Assembly (NCBI GenBank): GCA_002345965.1
Contig: DDTF01000035.1
Coordinates: 1-23,582, forward strand
Length of the DNA stretch: 23,582 nucleotides
Source of the DNA: Flammeovirgaceae bacterium UBA2371
GTDB lineage: Bacteria; Bacteroidota; Bacteroidia; Cytophagales; Cyclobacteriaceae
Direction: 5' to 3'
Part shown: positions 14,492 through 22,059 of the stretch, in pieces
Layout of the letters: each line of letters starts with the position of its first letter
Position numbering within the stretch: the stretch's first letter is position 1
Program-made: the position numbers and the translations under genes
The notes under the pieces: generated by a model
Database searches by the model: none
Seen by the model: only the letters and a program-made list of their open reading frames with translations
What the model was told of the DNA's origin: nothing

Positions 14492-14949
14492 TAAAATGTT
14501 AGCTAAGCACCAATCTATCACCCCTACGCGTGATCTACCTCTGGAGATTACTCCACTAAGATAAAACTATTTATGGTCACCAGCCATGCATAAAAGCCTG
14601 TTCTTTCGACATAAGAGGGTGGGGTGGGACCGGCCGCTGCGAAAATGCAGGAAAGCCTGGGAGGTACAAGACGCATACATCATGTTGTGGCCTGTTGGGT
14701 TTATTCAGAAGTTACATTTCGTTTATGAAAAGAACAGTCCGAATTTATTAAGCTATATAATTTGGTATTTTTCAGGATTCATCGGGAATTTGTTCCTGTA
14801 CCCATCTGGCCATTGGTGGCAAAACATTGCCCAATCTGGAGCATAGACTACCCACAATCCAAGGCAATGGCAAGAGCCCCCCCCCCCAAGAAATCTTTGA
14901 GTTGATTTCTGTGGTGGTACAATGCATCATTTGAATTAATTTGCGTCTG
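14492..14949. other. Gene-poor divergent region with a C11 tract
   Basis: This 458-base gap lies between the starts of the LuxR gene (minus) and the membrane AraC gene (plus). Open frames on either strand here are Trp-rich or low in coding character and match nothing I know, so I annotate no gene. It holds a small hairpin (TGGAG and CTCCA near 14545) and a run of eleven C at 14877-14887. It may be a decayed gene. Confidence 0.4.
14877..14887. repeat. Homopolymeric C11 tract upstream of the membrane AraC gene
   Basis: Eleven consecutive C, 62 bases before the ATG at 14950, in DNA that is otherwise AT-rich. Such tracts slip during replication and can alter promoter spacing, and they are also a common site of sequencing error. 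Confidence 0.8.
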
Positions 14950-15993
14950 ATGAGTGCAAATGATATTATTTTGGTTGTCATTAGTGGACTGGGTGTTCTC
15001 CATGGCTTATTTCTGGCCTTATTTCTCTGGGGTTACCGGAAAGGAAATTCGCTCTCCAACAAATTATTAAGTGCACTTCTAATTGTTCTATCCATCAGGG
15101 TTGGGAAATCGGTGTTTCTGGAATTCACCGATAGCATTGATATCAAAATCATTTTTGGGGGACTCAGCCTTATCATGGCTATTGGACCGCTGTATTACCT
15201 CTTTGCGCTCTCCTGCACGCGTAAATCATTTCGGCTGACTACGAAGCACTTTCTCCATTTCATCCCAGCAATCGTGGGCTTCGTCATTGGATTACAATTG
15301 GAGGAGCGTCACACGACAACTTTGCCGCTCGCATTATTCGTAACACTTTTTATTGGATACTACCTTCATTTTCTTGTTTATCTGTTGTTTAGTTATCGGT
15401 ATGTCCTTCAGCAAAAAGATGCTGGTCTTAGCTTGGATACCTTTGCTTTATTGCGCTTGTTCTTTTACGGCCTTCTCGTCATTTGGGTGGCCTATGTACT
15501 AAACCTGTTTGACGATGTTATCCCTTATGTGATTGGACCTATTCTCTATTCTATTGTAGCATATGTAATAAGCTTTATTGTCATCAGCAAAGGGTACATT
15601 CCCAAGATTGACCATATAAAATACAAAACAACACCCGTCTCAGAGGAACAAAGCGACCATATCTATGCCAAAGCGTTAAAACTCATTGTGGATGAGAAGC
15701 AATTCCAAAACACCAACCTTTCCCTAAAATCATTGAGTGAATCGCTAAATGTAAGCCCACAGGTTCTGTCTCAGGTGATCAATCAAAAAAGTGGCAATAA
15801 CTTCAATAGTTTTGTGAATGCATTCAGGATTGAGGAATCCAAACGATTGCTCCACCTTGAAGAGTTCAAAAACCAAACCATAGCTTCTATCGCTTATGAG
15901 GTCGGGTTTAACAGCATTTCCAGCTTCAACACTGCTTTTAAAAAGCAAACGGGCGAAACACCCATGACTTACCGTCAGCAACTGTCAAAATGA
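14950..15993 (+). CDS. AraC family regulator with seven-span membrane N-terminal domain
   Basis: 347 residues from the ATG at 14950 (a TTG nine bases earlier is less likely). Seven hydrophobic segments fill about residues 5-215. After a linker, two AraC HTH motifs follow: LSLKSLSESLNVSPQVLSQV and TIASIAYEVGFNSISSFNTA, ending in KQTGETPMTYRQQL. This membrane AraC layout is common in Bacteroidota; the membrane part probably senses a ligand, but none is known. The DJ-1/PfpI gene follows in the same direction 84 bases later, with repeats in the gap that fit an AraC operator. Confidence 0.9.
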   Translation: MSANDIILVVISGLGVLHGLFLALFLWGYRKGNSLSNKLLSALLIVLSIRVGKSVFLEFTDSIDIKIIFGGLSLIMAIGPLYYLFALSCTRKSFRLTTKHFLHFIPAIVGFVIGLQLEERHTTTLPLALFVTLFIGYYLHFLVYLLFSYRYVLQQKDAGLSLDTFALLRLFFYGLLVIWVAYVLNLFDDVIPYVIGPILYSIVAYVISFIVISKGYIPKIDHIKYKTTPVSEEQSDHIYAKALKLIVDEKQFQNTNLSLKSLSESLNVSPQVLSQVINQKSGNNFNSFVNAFRIEESKRLLHLEEFKNQTIASIAYEVGFNSISSFNTAFKKQTGETPMTYRQQLSK

Positions 15994-16020
15994 TCTTTTT
16001 CTCTTTCGAAATGATCATTT
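15988..16020 (+). promoter_or_regulatory. Candidate AraC operator upstream of the DJ-1/PfpI gene
   Basis: AAATGATC occurs at 15988-15995 and at 16009-16016, exactly 21 bases apart, which is two helical turns and the classical spacing of paired AraC half-sites. The second copy is also the left half of a 12-bp perfect palindrome, AAATGATCATTT (16009-16020). The first copy overlaps the stop codon of the AraC gene. The start codon of the DJ-1 gene is 58 bases further on. Confidence 0.5.
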
Positions 16021-16077
16021 GAAGAGCCTTTGACATCGGATAGACCCACTTTTGCCCCATAAACAAACAACAAAGTT

Positions 16078-17175
16078 ATGTCTGGTAAAAGAAAAATTAT
16101 CAAGTGGTCACTGATCGTATTGGCAGGATCGATTGTATCCATCGTTTTGTTCGGGGTATGGTTCATGAGCTTGCTTCCTCCGTTACCCGAATCGGCAAAG
16201 GATATCAAGGCTATTTCTCCTTCTGATCTCCCCTTTCTTACAGAAAACATTGTTCCCTACCGCGGTAAAATATTGGCAGTGGTTACAAGCACCAGCCAGA
16301 TGGGCAGCAGTGGTAAAAGCACAGGGTTTGAATTGACAGAGTTGTCCCGCGCCTATTATGTATTTCAGGCCAATGGTTTTGAGGTGGATGTGGCCAGCCC
16401 GCTGGGTGGCGCACCACCCGTAGTCATCGATGGCGATGATATGAATGAATATGATTACGCTTTTTTGAATGACGCCAATGCGCAAGCAAAAGTAAAGGAG
16501 AGCTTTGCAATAAAGGATGTGGATGCAAAGGCTTATCAGGCGATATATTTTGTGGGTGGCAAAGGTGCCATGTTCGACTTTCCGGACAATGAATACATTC
16601 AATCGCTCATCAGAGAATATTATGAGTCTGGTAAAATAGTGAGCGCGGTATGCCATGGTCCTGCTGCACTTGTAAACGTTAGGCTCAGTAACGGAGAATT
16701 ACTAATAGCGAATCGTCAAGTCAGCAGTTTTACAGACAAAGAAGAGTTGTTGCTTATCCCGGATGCTGCCGAAATATTTCCTTTTCTGCTGCAAGACAAA
16801 CTCATCCAAAATGGTGCAAGCTTTAATGAAGGTTTTATGTACCTGAACAAAGTGAGTATAGATGGAAATCTGGTAACGGGGCAAAATCCATGGTCAACCT
16901 GGGGGGTGGCGGAGTCGGTAATCGAACAGATGGGATTCGAACCTAAAAAACGAAACATTACAATAGAAGAAAACACAATTTCTGTTTTAGAAAAACTGGA
17001 AGCAGAAGGCTATCGCGAGGCAAAAGTTGCTATTGATGATTTTTGTACACGCGATGCAATGTCCATTGACAGGCGGTTGGTTGCGATGCATAGCATTGTA
17101 GCAGCGATGGACTTCGAGTTAAAAAAGGCGGTGAACCTGACTCGATTGTTAACGTACAGTAATGGATACCTGTAA
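16078..17175 (+). CDS. Membrane-anchored DJ-1/PfpI (Hsp31-like) family protein
   Basis: 365 residues. One membrane segment (about 9-30) anchors the rest, probably outside the cytoplasm. Residues about 62-290 form the DJ-1/PfpI domain: Glu85 in STGFEL, the nucleophile elbow SAVCHGPAAL with Cys192 and His193, and GQNPWSTWG near the end. Family knowledge: Hsp31-type members act as glyoxalase III, deglycase or chaperone-like proteins; which applies here is unknown. The domain is followed by a ~75-residue extension (EKLEAEGYREAKVAIDDFCT and on) that I do not recognise. It follows the membrane AraC gene and is probably its main target. Confidence 0.85.
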   Translation: MSGKRKIIKWSLIVLAGSIVSIVLFGVWFMSLLPPLPESAKDIKAISPSDLPFLTENIVPYRGKILAVVTSTSQMGSSGKSTGFELTELSRAYYVFQANGFEVDVASPLGGAPPVVIDGDDMNEYDYAFLNDANAQAKVKESFAIKDVDAKAYQAIYFVGGKGAMFDFPDNEYIQSLIREYYESGKIVSAVCHGPAALVNVRLSNGELLIANRQVSSFTDKEELLLIPDAAEIFPFLLQDKLIQNGASFNEGFMYLNKVSIDGNLVTGQNPWSTWGVAESVIEQMGFEPKKRNITIEENTISVLEKLEAEGYREAKVAIDDFCTRDAMSIDRRLVAMHSIVAAMDFELKKAVNLTRLLTYSNGYL

Positions 17176-17209
17176 AAGCCATGGTTCGCAAGGACACGAA
17201 TCATGGTTT
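17176..17209 (+). terminator. Likely terminator of the DJ-1/PfpI gene
   Basis: CCATGGTTCG (17179-17188) pairs with CGAATCATGG (17197-17206), with one G-U pair and an eight-base loop; flanking AAG and TTT can extend the stem. It begins right at the stop codon. The T-tract is short, so efficiency may be modest. Confidence 0.6.
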
Positions 17210-17501
17210 GAAACATAAATGATTGGGATTACCTTACTCATTATGAAGAAGGAGGATCTAAATCTTGGGACAATTTTCTAACAAGTGACAAAATAACAGC
17301 ATTGACCCTTGACTTAGGAGTTTGTTTCGTAGAAACCAAAAGTGTTATAAAGGCTTTGTGAAATGACAGCACCTAAGTTGCACACATTACCTGGCCACAC
17401 GTACCACGCACATCCATGACTTGGCTAAGGCGTTTGAAGCGCTTCAATTGCTAATATTTTTTCTTTCATAATTTTCAGCTTGTGATTTCAAATTCTAAGA
17501 C
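17210..17501. other. Convergent intergenic region with a possible gene remnant
   Basis: Between the DJ-1 gene end and the DoxX gene end. The plus strand has an open stretch without ATG from 17212 to the TGA at 17359-17361, about 49 codons, reading DWDYLTHYEEGGSKSWDNFL and ending SVIKAL. It looks protein-like but matches nothing I recognise, so it may be a fragment of a lost gene. A 14-base palindrome is listed separately. No intact gene is seen. Confidence 0.25.
17434..17447. repeat. 14-base perfect palindrome
   Basis: TTGAAGCGCTTCAA is its own reverse complement. It lies between two convergent genes, about 55 bases past the DoxX stop codon, with TTGCTAATATTTTTT beside it. It could be a weak terminator for one strand or a protein-binding site. 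Confidence 0.4.
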
Positions 17502-17879
17502 TTATATAATTGGCGTTATGAACAGCCTTCCAATCGCAACAAACAAGGCGAGAAGCATCAAAACCATGTTTGTTATGACCTTGCTTTTTTCTGTTCGTTG
17601 ATAGTGAAGTTTCATTGCTCCAACCATGGTCATAGCAAGCCCCATTGCAGCTAGAGGGGTTAATATTGGGAAGACACCAATAGCCATTGGCAAGATGATG
17701 CCTATAGCTCCTAACTGCTCTAATAATCCTATTAATCTAATGCTGATGTTAGAATATTGGTCCACCCAATCACCCAATTTATCACTCAGTTCTTTTTTGG
17801 ATTTGAAGAGCTTTATTCCACCGGCCATTAAAAATATGAGAGCCAATAAACCTTGGACTATCCATAGTACTACATTCAT
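17502..17879 (-). CDS. DoxX-like family membrane protein
   Basis: 125 residues, four membrane segments (about 4-20, 46-64, 70-87 and 102-120). The pattern VQGLLALIFLMAGGIKLF at the front, the LEQLGAIGIILP stretch and the polar YQRTEKSK loop fit the DoxX-like group. Members are small membrane proteins, sometimes tied to redox or thiosulfate metabolism, but usually unassigned. It follows a Crp/Fnr regulator on the same strand after 96 bases, so it is a likely target or partner of that regulator. Confidence 0.8.
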   Translation of the reverse strand: MNVVLWIVQGLLALIFLMAGGIKLFKSKKELSDKLGDWVDQYSNISIRLIGLLEQLGAIGIILPMAIGVFPILTPLAAMGLAMTMVGAMKLHYQRTEKSKVITNMVLMLLALFVAIGRLFITPII

Positions 17880-17944
17880 TTCTTCTGATTTTAATCGTTT
17901 AAATCTTTATTACGATACAAAGATCAGAAGGAAAGAATGGCTAC

Positions 17945-17954
17945 ACATTAATGT
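17945..17954. promoter_or_regulatory. Palindrome between the Crp/Fnr and DoxX genes
   Basis: ACATTAATGT is a 10-base perfect palindrome flanked by CTAC and AG, 66 bases before the DoxX start. A minus-strand GATCTTTG near 17918-17925 matches the TAnnTTTG box at all but the first fixed base and lies between the palindrome and the gene. The arrangement would suit a dimeric regulator such as the Crp/Fnr protein next door. Confidence 0.3.
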
Positions 17955-17975
17955 AGATTAAGAAAACGGATTAGA

Positions 17976-18446
17976 CTATTTTCGAGGCTTTAGGCGCTGA
18001 CTTTTAGCAGCACTCAATGCTTCAGGGGTAATCCCCAGATAGGATGCAATCATGTATTGAGGTACTCTTTGTACGATGGTAGGGTAAGTTAAAATAAAGT
18101 GGTTGTAGCGATCAATTGCAGATTCGCTCATTAGCATAACAATTCTCCTTTGTAGTACCCTCATTCGCTTCATGATTTTTTTGAGGTCGATTTCTAACTC
18201 GGAGTTTTTTTCAATTTGGATAACCACTGAATCTTCTAAGGCATCAATATACAAATCGCAAGGTTCATCTGCTGCTGCATAGTCAGTAACTATCCAACCC
18301 TCAGGGCCGAACATAAAAATATGCTCCTTCCCATTTCCATCAATGGTATAACTTCTAAGCAAACCAGACTCTACAATATAACCTTTGCTTTGCAGGCTGC
18401 CCTTTCTTTGCAGAACTTGCTTCTTTTTCACATTGATTTTATCCAT
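17976..18446 (-). CDS. Crp/Fnr family regulator, short at the N-terminus
   Basis: 156 residues. The sequence begins directly in the beta-roll (QVLQRKGSLQSKGYIVESGL, then YTIDGNGKEHIFMFGPEGW), so the usual ~30 leading residues are missing compared with the 192-residue Crp/Fnr protein at 10896. A TGA lies four codons before the ATG, so no in-frame extension exists. The HTH (RVPQYMIASYLGITPEALSA) is intact. Still probably folded, but perhaps altered in dimerisation. No Fnr cysteines are seen. DoxX follows on the same strand; upstream lies the PD40 remnant and a repeat copy, so a rearrangement may have removed the start. Confidence 0.8.
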   Translation of the reverse strand: MDKINVKKKQVLQRKGSLQSKGYIVESGLLRSYTIDGNGKEHIFMFGPEGWIVTDYAAADEPCDLYIDALEDSVVIQIEKNSELEIDLKKIMKRMRVLQRRIVMLMSESAIDRYNHFILTYPTIVQRVPQYMIASYLGITPEALSAAKSQRLKPRK

Positions 18447-18516
18447 CTGATATCCGTCTCAAAGTGTGATTTTGAGATTTAATGGCACACAACGTCTATA
18501 CATTTGATCGTGTGTC

Positions 18517-18896
18517 TTAAGTCAATACCAAAATAGCGCCTTTTAGGTTTCCCTCCAAGACCGGATAACTTATAGGGCCCAGGCGAGCCGCTAAAAATAA
18601 GTACTTTCCATCAGGTGATACACTGGGACACATTTCACATTGGTCCGTATTGATCATAGCCCCTAGATTTTGAGATTCCGTCCAGGCACCATTTATGTTA
18701 ATTCGTCCATTTCCGGACTGAAAGTGATTGCGAATTCTTTATGCTCAGTTGAAATAATATCTTGTCCAAAAACCAAGGAGGTATCTGTTGGGATTTGGTC
18801 ACTGAACAACGTAAGATTTGAATTTTCAATATGCTGACATGCGACAAAAGCAACAAGCAGAAAAATTGACATCACCAAGGTTTTTATAAACTCCAT
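18517..18896 (-). pseudogene. Decayed PD40 (WD40-like/TolB propeller) lipoprotein gene
   Basis: The first part (18896-18693) encodes a lipoprotein start (MEFIKTLVMSIFLLVAFVAC) and the first propeller strand (EFAITFSPEMDEL), then hits a TAA. From about 18720 another frame reads NINGAWTESQNLGAMINT and PSVSPDGKYLFLA, the end of the last PD40 repeat. Intact relatives have about 200-300 residues between these points, so the middle is deleted and the ends are joined out of frame. The last part runs into a dispersed repeat and ends at 18517. The start codon overlaps the stop of the MBOAT-like gene by one base (TAATG), so the two were once translated together. Confidence 0.75.
18524..18594 (-). repeat. 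Diverged copy (C) of the dispersed repeat
   Basis: The plus strand reads ACCAAAATAGCGCCTTTTAG, then GTTTCCCTCCAAGACCGGA, and later GGGCCCAGGCGAGCCGC. It matches the full copy at 22060-22145 in the same order and orientation with scattered changes and a small deletion. It forms the 3' end of the PD40 remnant. Confidence 0.55.
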
Positions 18897-19324
18897 TATA
18901 TTCTTACTTGATACGCTATTAACAGACAACTTGATATGACTAAAATGTTGATTACAGCTCGCGCCATCCATGGAAATCTTGAGTAATCAATTTTCGCATA
19001 GTCGCCTAAAATCACACTGAGACCCATAAATAAAAACCATGGAGTTAGGAGTAAGGTAAATTTCAACTTTAATAACATGATGGCCAGGTCATGTATAAAT
19101 CCACAGACAACAAAAGTTATTATCAGTGATAATGCTGAGGGAAAGATAAATTTAAGTGGTTTGAAAATATATTTCCCCAGATAATATCCCCAGATCGGAT
19201 TCCAGTATTGCCAGAATATCGAAAACTTTCCAGCTCCCAGGGAACGGTTTAACATATTGCTAAGGGAATCACTGTTACCTAAGGGTACACCGTTTCTTCT
19301 TTTTACGTAATCAGATAAAGTCAA
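18896..19324 (-). CDS. MBOAT-like acyltransferase-related membrane protein, TTG start
   Basis: 142 residues. SLGAGKFSIFWQYWNPIWGY followed by membrane segments and FVVCGFIHDLA recalls the conserved core of membrane-bound O-acyltransferases, in which a His in the equivalent CGxxH position is thought to be catalytic. The protein is much shorter than a normal MBOAT (about 400-500 residues), so it represents only the C-terminal core; I recall compact proteins of this kind in Bacteroidota but cannot verify it here. There is no ATG; the TTG at 19324 gives the natural-looking start LSDYVKRRNG. The acyl donor and acceptor are unknown. The next gene, now decayed, overlaps its stop codon. Confidence 0.55.
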   Translation of the reverse strand: MTLSDYVKRRNGVPLGNSDSLSNMLNRSLGAGKFSIFWQYWNPIWGYYLGKYIFKPLKFIFPSALSLIITFVVCGFIHDLAIMLLKLKFTLLLTPWFLFMGLSVILGDYAKIDYSRFPWMARAVINILVISSCLLIAYQVRI

Positions 19325-19389
19325 ATTTATATTTTCTGTTATTCCTCTTTTGCCGGATATGCTATATATTCTTTTGTACTTATAGTCTA

Positions 19390-19423
19390 TGACAAGTCAA
19401 GAATTGTAAGTCCTGACTTGTCA
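19390..19423 (-). terminator. Probable terminator of outer-membrane paralogue 3
   Basis: TGACAAGTCA (19390-19399) and TGACTTGTCA (19414-19423) form a 10-bp perfect stem with a 14-base loop, starting ten bases after the stop codon of the gene at 19433. A real T-tract is lacking on the distal side, so it may instead be an RNA-stabilising hairpin. Confidence 0.55.
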
Positions 19424-19432
19424 GAAAATAAT

Positions 19433-20083
19433 TTAAAAATTCCACCCTAAGTAAATCTGTGGCTCAAGAAGAAAGTAGTTTCTCCACTTATCATCCAACT
19501 CCTTAAATCCATCAGGAGCATTTTTGTCAGACGTCCAGAGCATACAATTAATCTGTGGTTCTATGAAAAAATGTTTTTTCTTACCAAAAGCGATATGGTA
19601 GCCCAAATGATACGAAGTATAAAGTTTAAAACCATTTTCAATTTTATTACCGTTTAAATCCAAATAGGTTTGAAATTGCGGTAGCACTTCAGCAGTTGCA
19701 AATAACCCTTTCCATAGCATACGTTGGTACGTGATGCCTACACCTGCTGTTCGCACATGTCCCGGATAGTATTCACTTTCCGATTCTATCTTATCCAAAA
19801 GACCATCCCACCATGTGATTCCCATTGGCTGGAACAATCGAAAGTGGGCAAACTTCAGTCCTATGATGTTCTTATTATCCAGGTTGCGTTTTACATGAAG
19901 CTCTAAGTGTTGTGTACTTGTTCGATCGTGCCAGGAACTTACAATAAGTCCTTCAGGAACAAAATAAGGTATACTTACTCTGTACTTATACTTTACTTCA
20001 GTTGTAGTACCCTCTGGGGAGCTTTTTTGAGCTAAAGCACTGAGTGTGCATGAGAGTAAAAGAATGGTAAATAGATTTTTCAT
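19433..20083 (-). CDS. Outer-membrane beta-barrel protein, paralogue 3
   Basis: About 216 residues from the ATG at 20083; extension to 20134 adds 17 residues before the signal peptide and is rejected. The signal peptide ends in LSALAQ. The mature part shares the family blocks with the genes at 9500 and 10190: YYPGHVRTAGVGITYQRM, WKGLFATAEV, KLYTSYHLGYH, HFFIEPQ, DGFKELDDKW, and the terminal GWNF. The N-terminal third is different from the tandem pair. It is a single gene with its own hairpin, next to the TolB-like/AraC fusion gene. Function unknown. Confidence 0.75.
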   Translation of the reverse strand: MKNLFTILLLSCTLSALAQKSSPEGTTTEVKYKYRVSIPYFVPEGLIVSSWHDRTSTQHLELHVKRNLDNKNIIGLKFAHFRLFQPMGITWWDGLLDKIESESEYYPGHVRTAGVGITYQRMLWKGLFATAEVLPQFQTYLDLNGNKIENGFKLYTSYHLGYHIAFGKKKHFFIEPQINCMLWTSDKNAPDGFKELDDKWRNYFLLEPQIYLGWNF

Positions 20084-20251
20084 GATAATTACATTTTTTT
20101 TAAAATTCCGTTTGCTACAAAGCAAATCATCCAATGATTAATTACTCTGCTTTATCAATTTGATAATGCAAAAATGGAGTAGAAAGGAAGGCAAATCGTT
20201 CTGAAATGTAATTCCGAACTTAATAATAAGATTTGGGTCTTTTAAACTGGC

Positions 20252-22057
20252 TTAATTTTGATTAGACCTCAACCAAGCTTTCGGTGTCATCCCTTCAATT
20301 TTTTTAAAGAAGGCATTGAATACCGTTTTAGAATTAAAGCCGCTTTCATAAGCTATCGCTAAAAGGGTAAGGTGGCTATTGGAAGGATTTAGGGCATTCT
20401 CTTTGAAGTTCTCCAAACGAAAACTATTGATGTATTCATTGAAGTTTTGGCCAATTCGTTCATTTAGTAACCAAGAAAGCTTGTTACTGCTAATATTCAC
20501 GTTTTCGGCTAGCTCGCGTAAAGATAAAGATGAGTTTCGAAACCACTTTTCTTCCTTCATTCCTTTTTCAATCATCTCTAAAACCATGTCGATTTCAGTA
20601 TCAGACATTAAGGCTTTGGGAGGGGCAATTCGTATTTGTTTTTCGGAATCAATGGGTAATAGCTCCTTACGGAAAGCGGTTTGCAGTAAATCCTGGAACC
20701 TCTGATGCCCACGTAAAGGTTTAAGCAGCGGAATATTCATAAAGTTGATGATTTGACCGGTACGCATCCTGATGTTTTCTTCCAAAAAGTCCAATGCCAT
20801 TTCGTGTTTGTCCAAATGGACCAACAAAAAAAGTTGCCAGGGAAAAAGCGTTCCTCCTGAATCTTCTTTTATCATTGAGCTCACCCTGCTGATATCAATA
20901 TCGATATTATCTTCCGGATTGACCAATTGGTACAATACCCTGCATTCTTCTGGTCTCTCGGCCAAAGGGGTTTGACTTAAGAAGTCATTTAGTTTTTCGT
21001 AATCTTTCGTAAGAATTAGGCAAAGTTGTTTTAATGCGATGGGATGTGTGAAATCCGGATTGATGCTTAAGGAGGTCTCTATACAATCCAGGGCTTTGGT
21101 GTAGTCCTCGTTTAAATAATGAATATTGGCTTTAGTAAAATAATGATTCGGAGCCAAAGGGTTGATTTTTAAAATATTATCAGCATGCCAGAGTGCTTTT
21201 TCGAAATACCCCACTGCTGTATACAATTCGCATAACCCTTCTTCTGCTTCCGTGTAGGATGGATTAAGTGCTATTGCTTTTTGAAAATATTTATGGCCCT
21301 TGATGAAATCCCATTGACCCCAAAAGGACAATGTCGCTTTACTAAAATACCCTACAAAGGATTGTTTGTCCAGCTTAAAACCTTTGCTGAGCTTCTCTTC
21401 AGATAGCTGCAATAAGCCTTTATTATTTCCCCAGGATCCGGCCATGGCATAACAATATGCCAAACCAAAGTAAGGCAAAGCAAATGAGGGGTCTATGGCT
21501 ACACATTGTTCATAGAGTGCTATGGCATTTGCGATCCCTTGTCCATCCCACATTAAATGCTGATACCGACCTTTAAGATAAAGGTTGTAGGCCTCCATAT
21601 TTTGTGTGGGCGCTTCAATCAGATGTTCCTGAATATTGAGGTGACCAAAATTTTCCCGTATCTGGTCAGCAATGTGTAAACTTATTTCATCTTGCAGTGC
21701 AAATATATCTTCCAAATCACGATCGAAATTCTTTGACCAGAAGTGAGTGCCGTCATTAGTACTGACTAACTGCACTGTAATACGAACCTTGTTTTTGGCT
21801 TTCCGGACGCTCCCCTCCAAAATAGTACTTACCCCTAACTGATCACCAATGGTTCGCACATCTATATTTTTATTTTTAAATGCAAAAGAGGATGTGCGCG
21901 CAATGACTTTCAAGCCCTTCACGGTGGTGAGGGCGTTGATTATTTCTTCCGTAATACCATCGCTGAAGTATTCGTTCTCAGGGTCGGCACTCATATTAAC
22001 AAAAGGGAGAACAGCAATAGACTTATTGGAGGATGATATAGGAAGGTGTTCGCTCAT
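20252..22057 (-). CDS. TolB-like domain / TPR / AraC HTH fusion regulator
   Basis: 601 residues in three parts. Residues ~10-140: the TolB/FlgO-like domain often found with adenylate cyclases and CadC-type regulators (SIAVLPFVNMSADPENEYFS, GITEEIINAL, VRITVQLVSTNDGTHFWS). Residues ~150-460: tetratricopeptide repeats (YNLYLKGRYQHL, FALPYFGLAYCYAMAG, YTEAEEGLCELYTAVGYFEK). Residues ~490-601: two AraC HTH motifs (LSLRELAENVNISSNKLSWL and LLAIAYESGFNSKTVFNAFF) ending in GMTPKAWLR. No signal peptide or membrane segment, so it is a cytoplasmic regulator whose TPRs likely bind a partner. The start codon is only two bases from a dispersed-repeat copy. Targets unknown. Confidence 0.88.
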   Translation of the reverse strand: MSEHLPISSSNKSIAVLPFVNMSADPENEYFSDGITEEIINALTTVKGLKVIARTSSFAFKNKNIDVRTIGDQLGVSTILEGSVRKAKNKVRITVQLVSTNDGTHFWSKNFDRDLEDIFALQDEISLHIADQIRENFGHLNIQEHLIEAPTQNMEAYNLYLKGRYQHLMWDGQGIANAIALYEQCVAIDPSFALPYFGLAYCYAMAGSWGNNKGLLQLSEEKLSKGFKLDKQSFVGYFSKATLSFWGQWDFIKGHKYFQKAIALNPSYTEAEEGLCELYTAVGYFEKALWHADNILKINPLAPNHYFTKANIHYLNEDYTKALDCIETSLSINPDFTHPIALKQLCLILTKDYEKLNDFLSQTPLAERPEECRVLYQLVNPEDNIDIDISRVSSMIKEDSGGTLFPWQLFLLVHLDKHEMALDFLEENIRMRTGQIINFMNIPLLKPLRGHQRFQDLLQTAFRKELLPIDSEKQIRIAPPKALMSDTEIDMVLEMIEKGMKEEKWFRNSSLSLRELAENVNISSNKLSWLLNERIGQNFNEYINSFRLENFKENALNPSNSHLTLLAIAYESGFNSKTVFNAFFKKIEGMTPKAWLRSNQN

Positions 22058-22059
22058 TT

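Noticed and set aside
14586..14846. 86-residue open frame on the plus strand
   Set aside because: Unusually rich in Trp and aromatic residues, no family resemblance, weak start; likely chance.
14772..14981. 69-residue minus-strand frame crossing the C11 tract
   Set aside because: Part of it is poly-Gly from the C run, and it overlaps the start of the AraC gene.
16044..16071. Promoter TTGAC with CACTTTTG before the DJ-1 gene
   Set aside because: The spacer of 15 bases is too short for the Bacteroidota consensus.
18485..18520. Another attC-like element around ACACA and TGTGT
   Set aside because: Arms of only five bases and no clear boxes; too weak to list.
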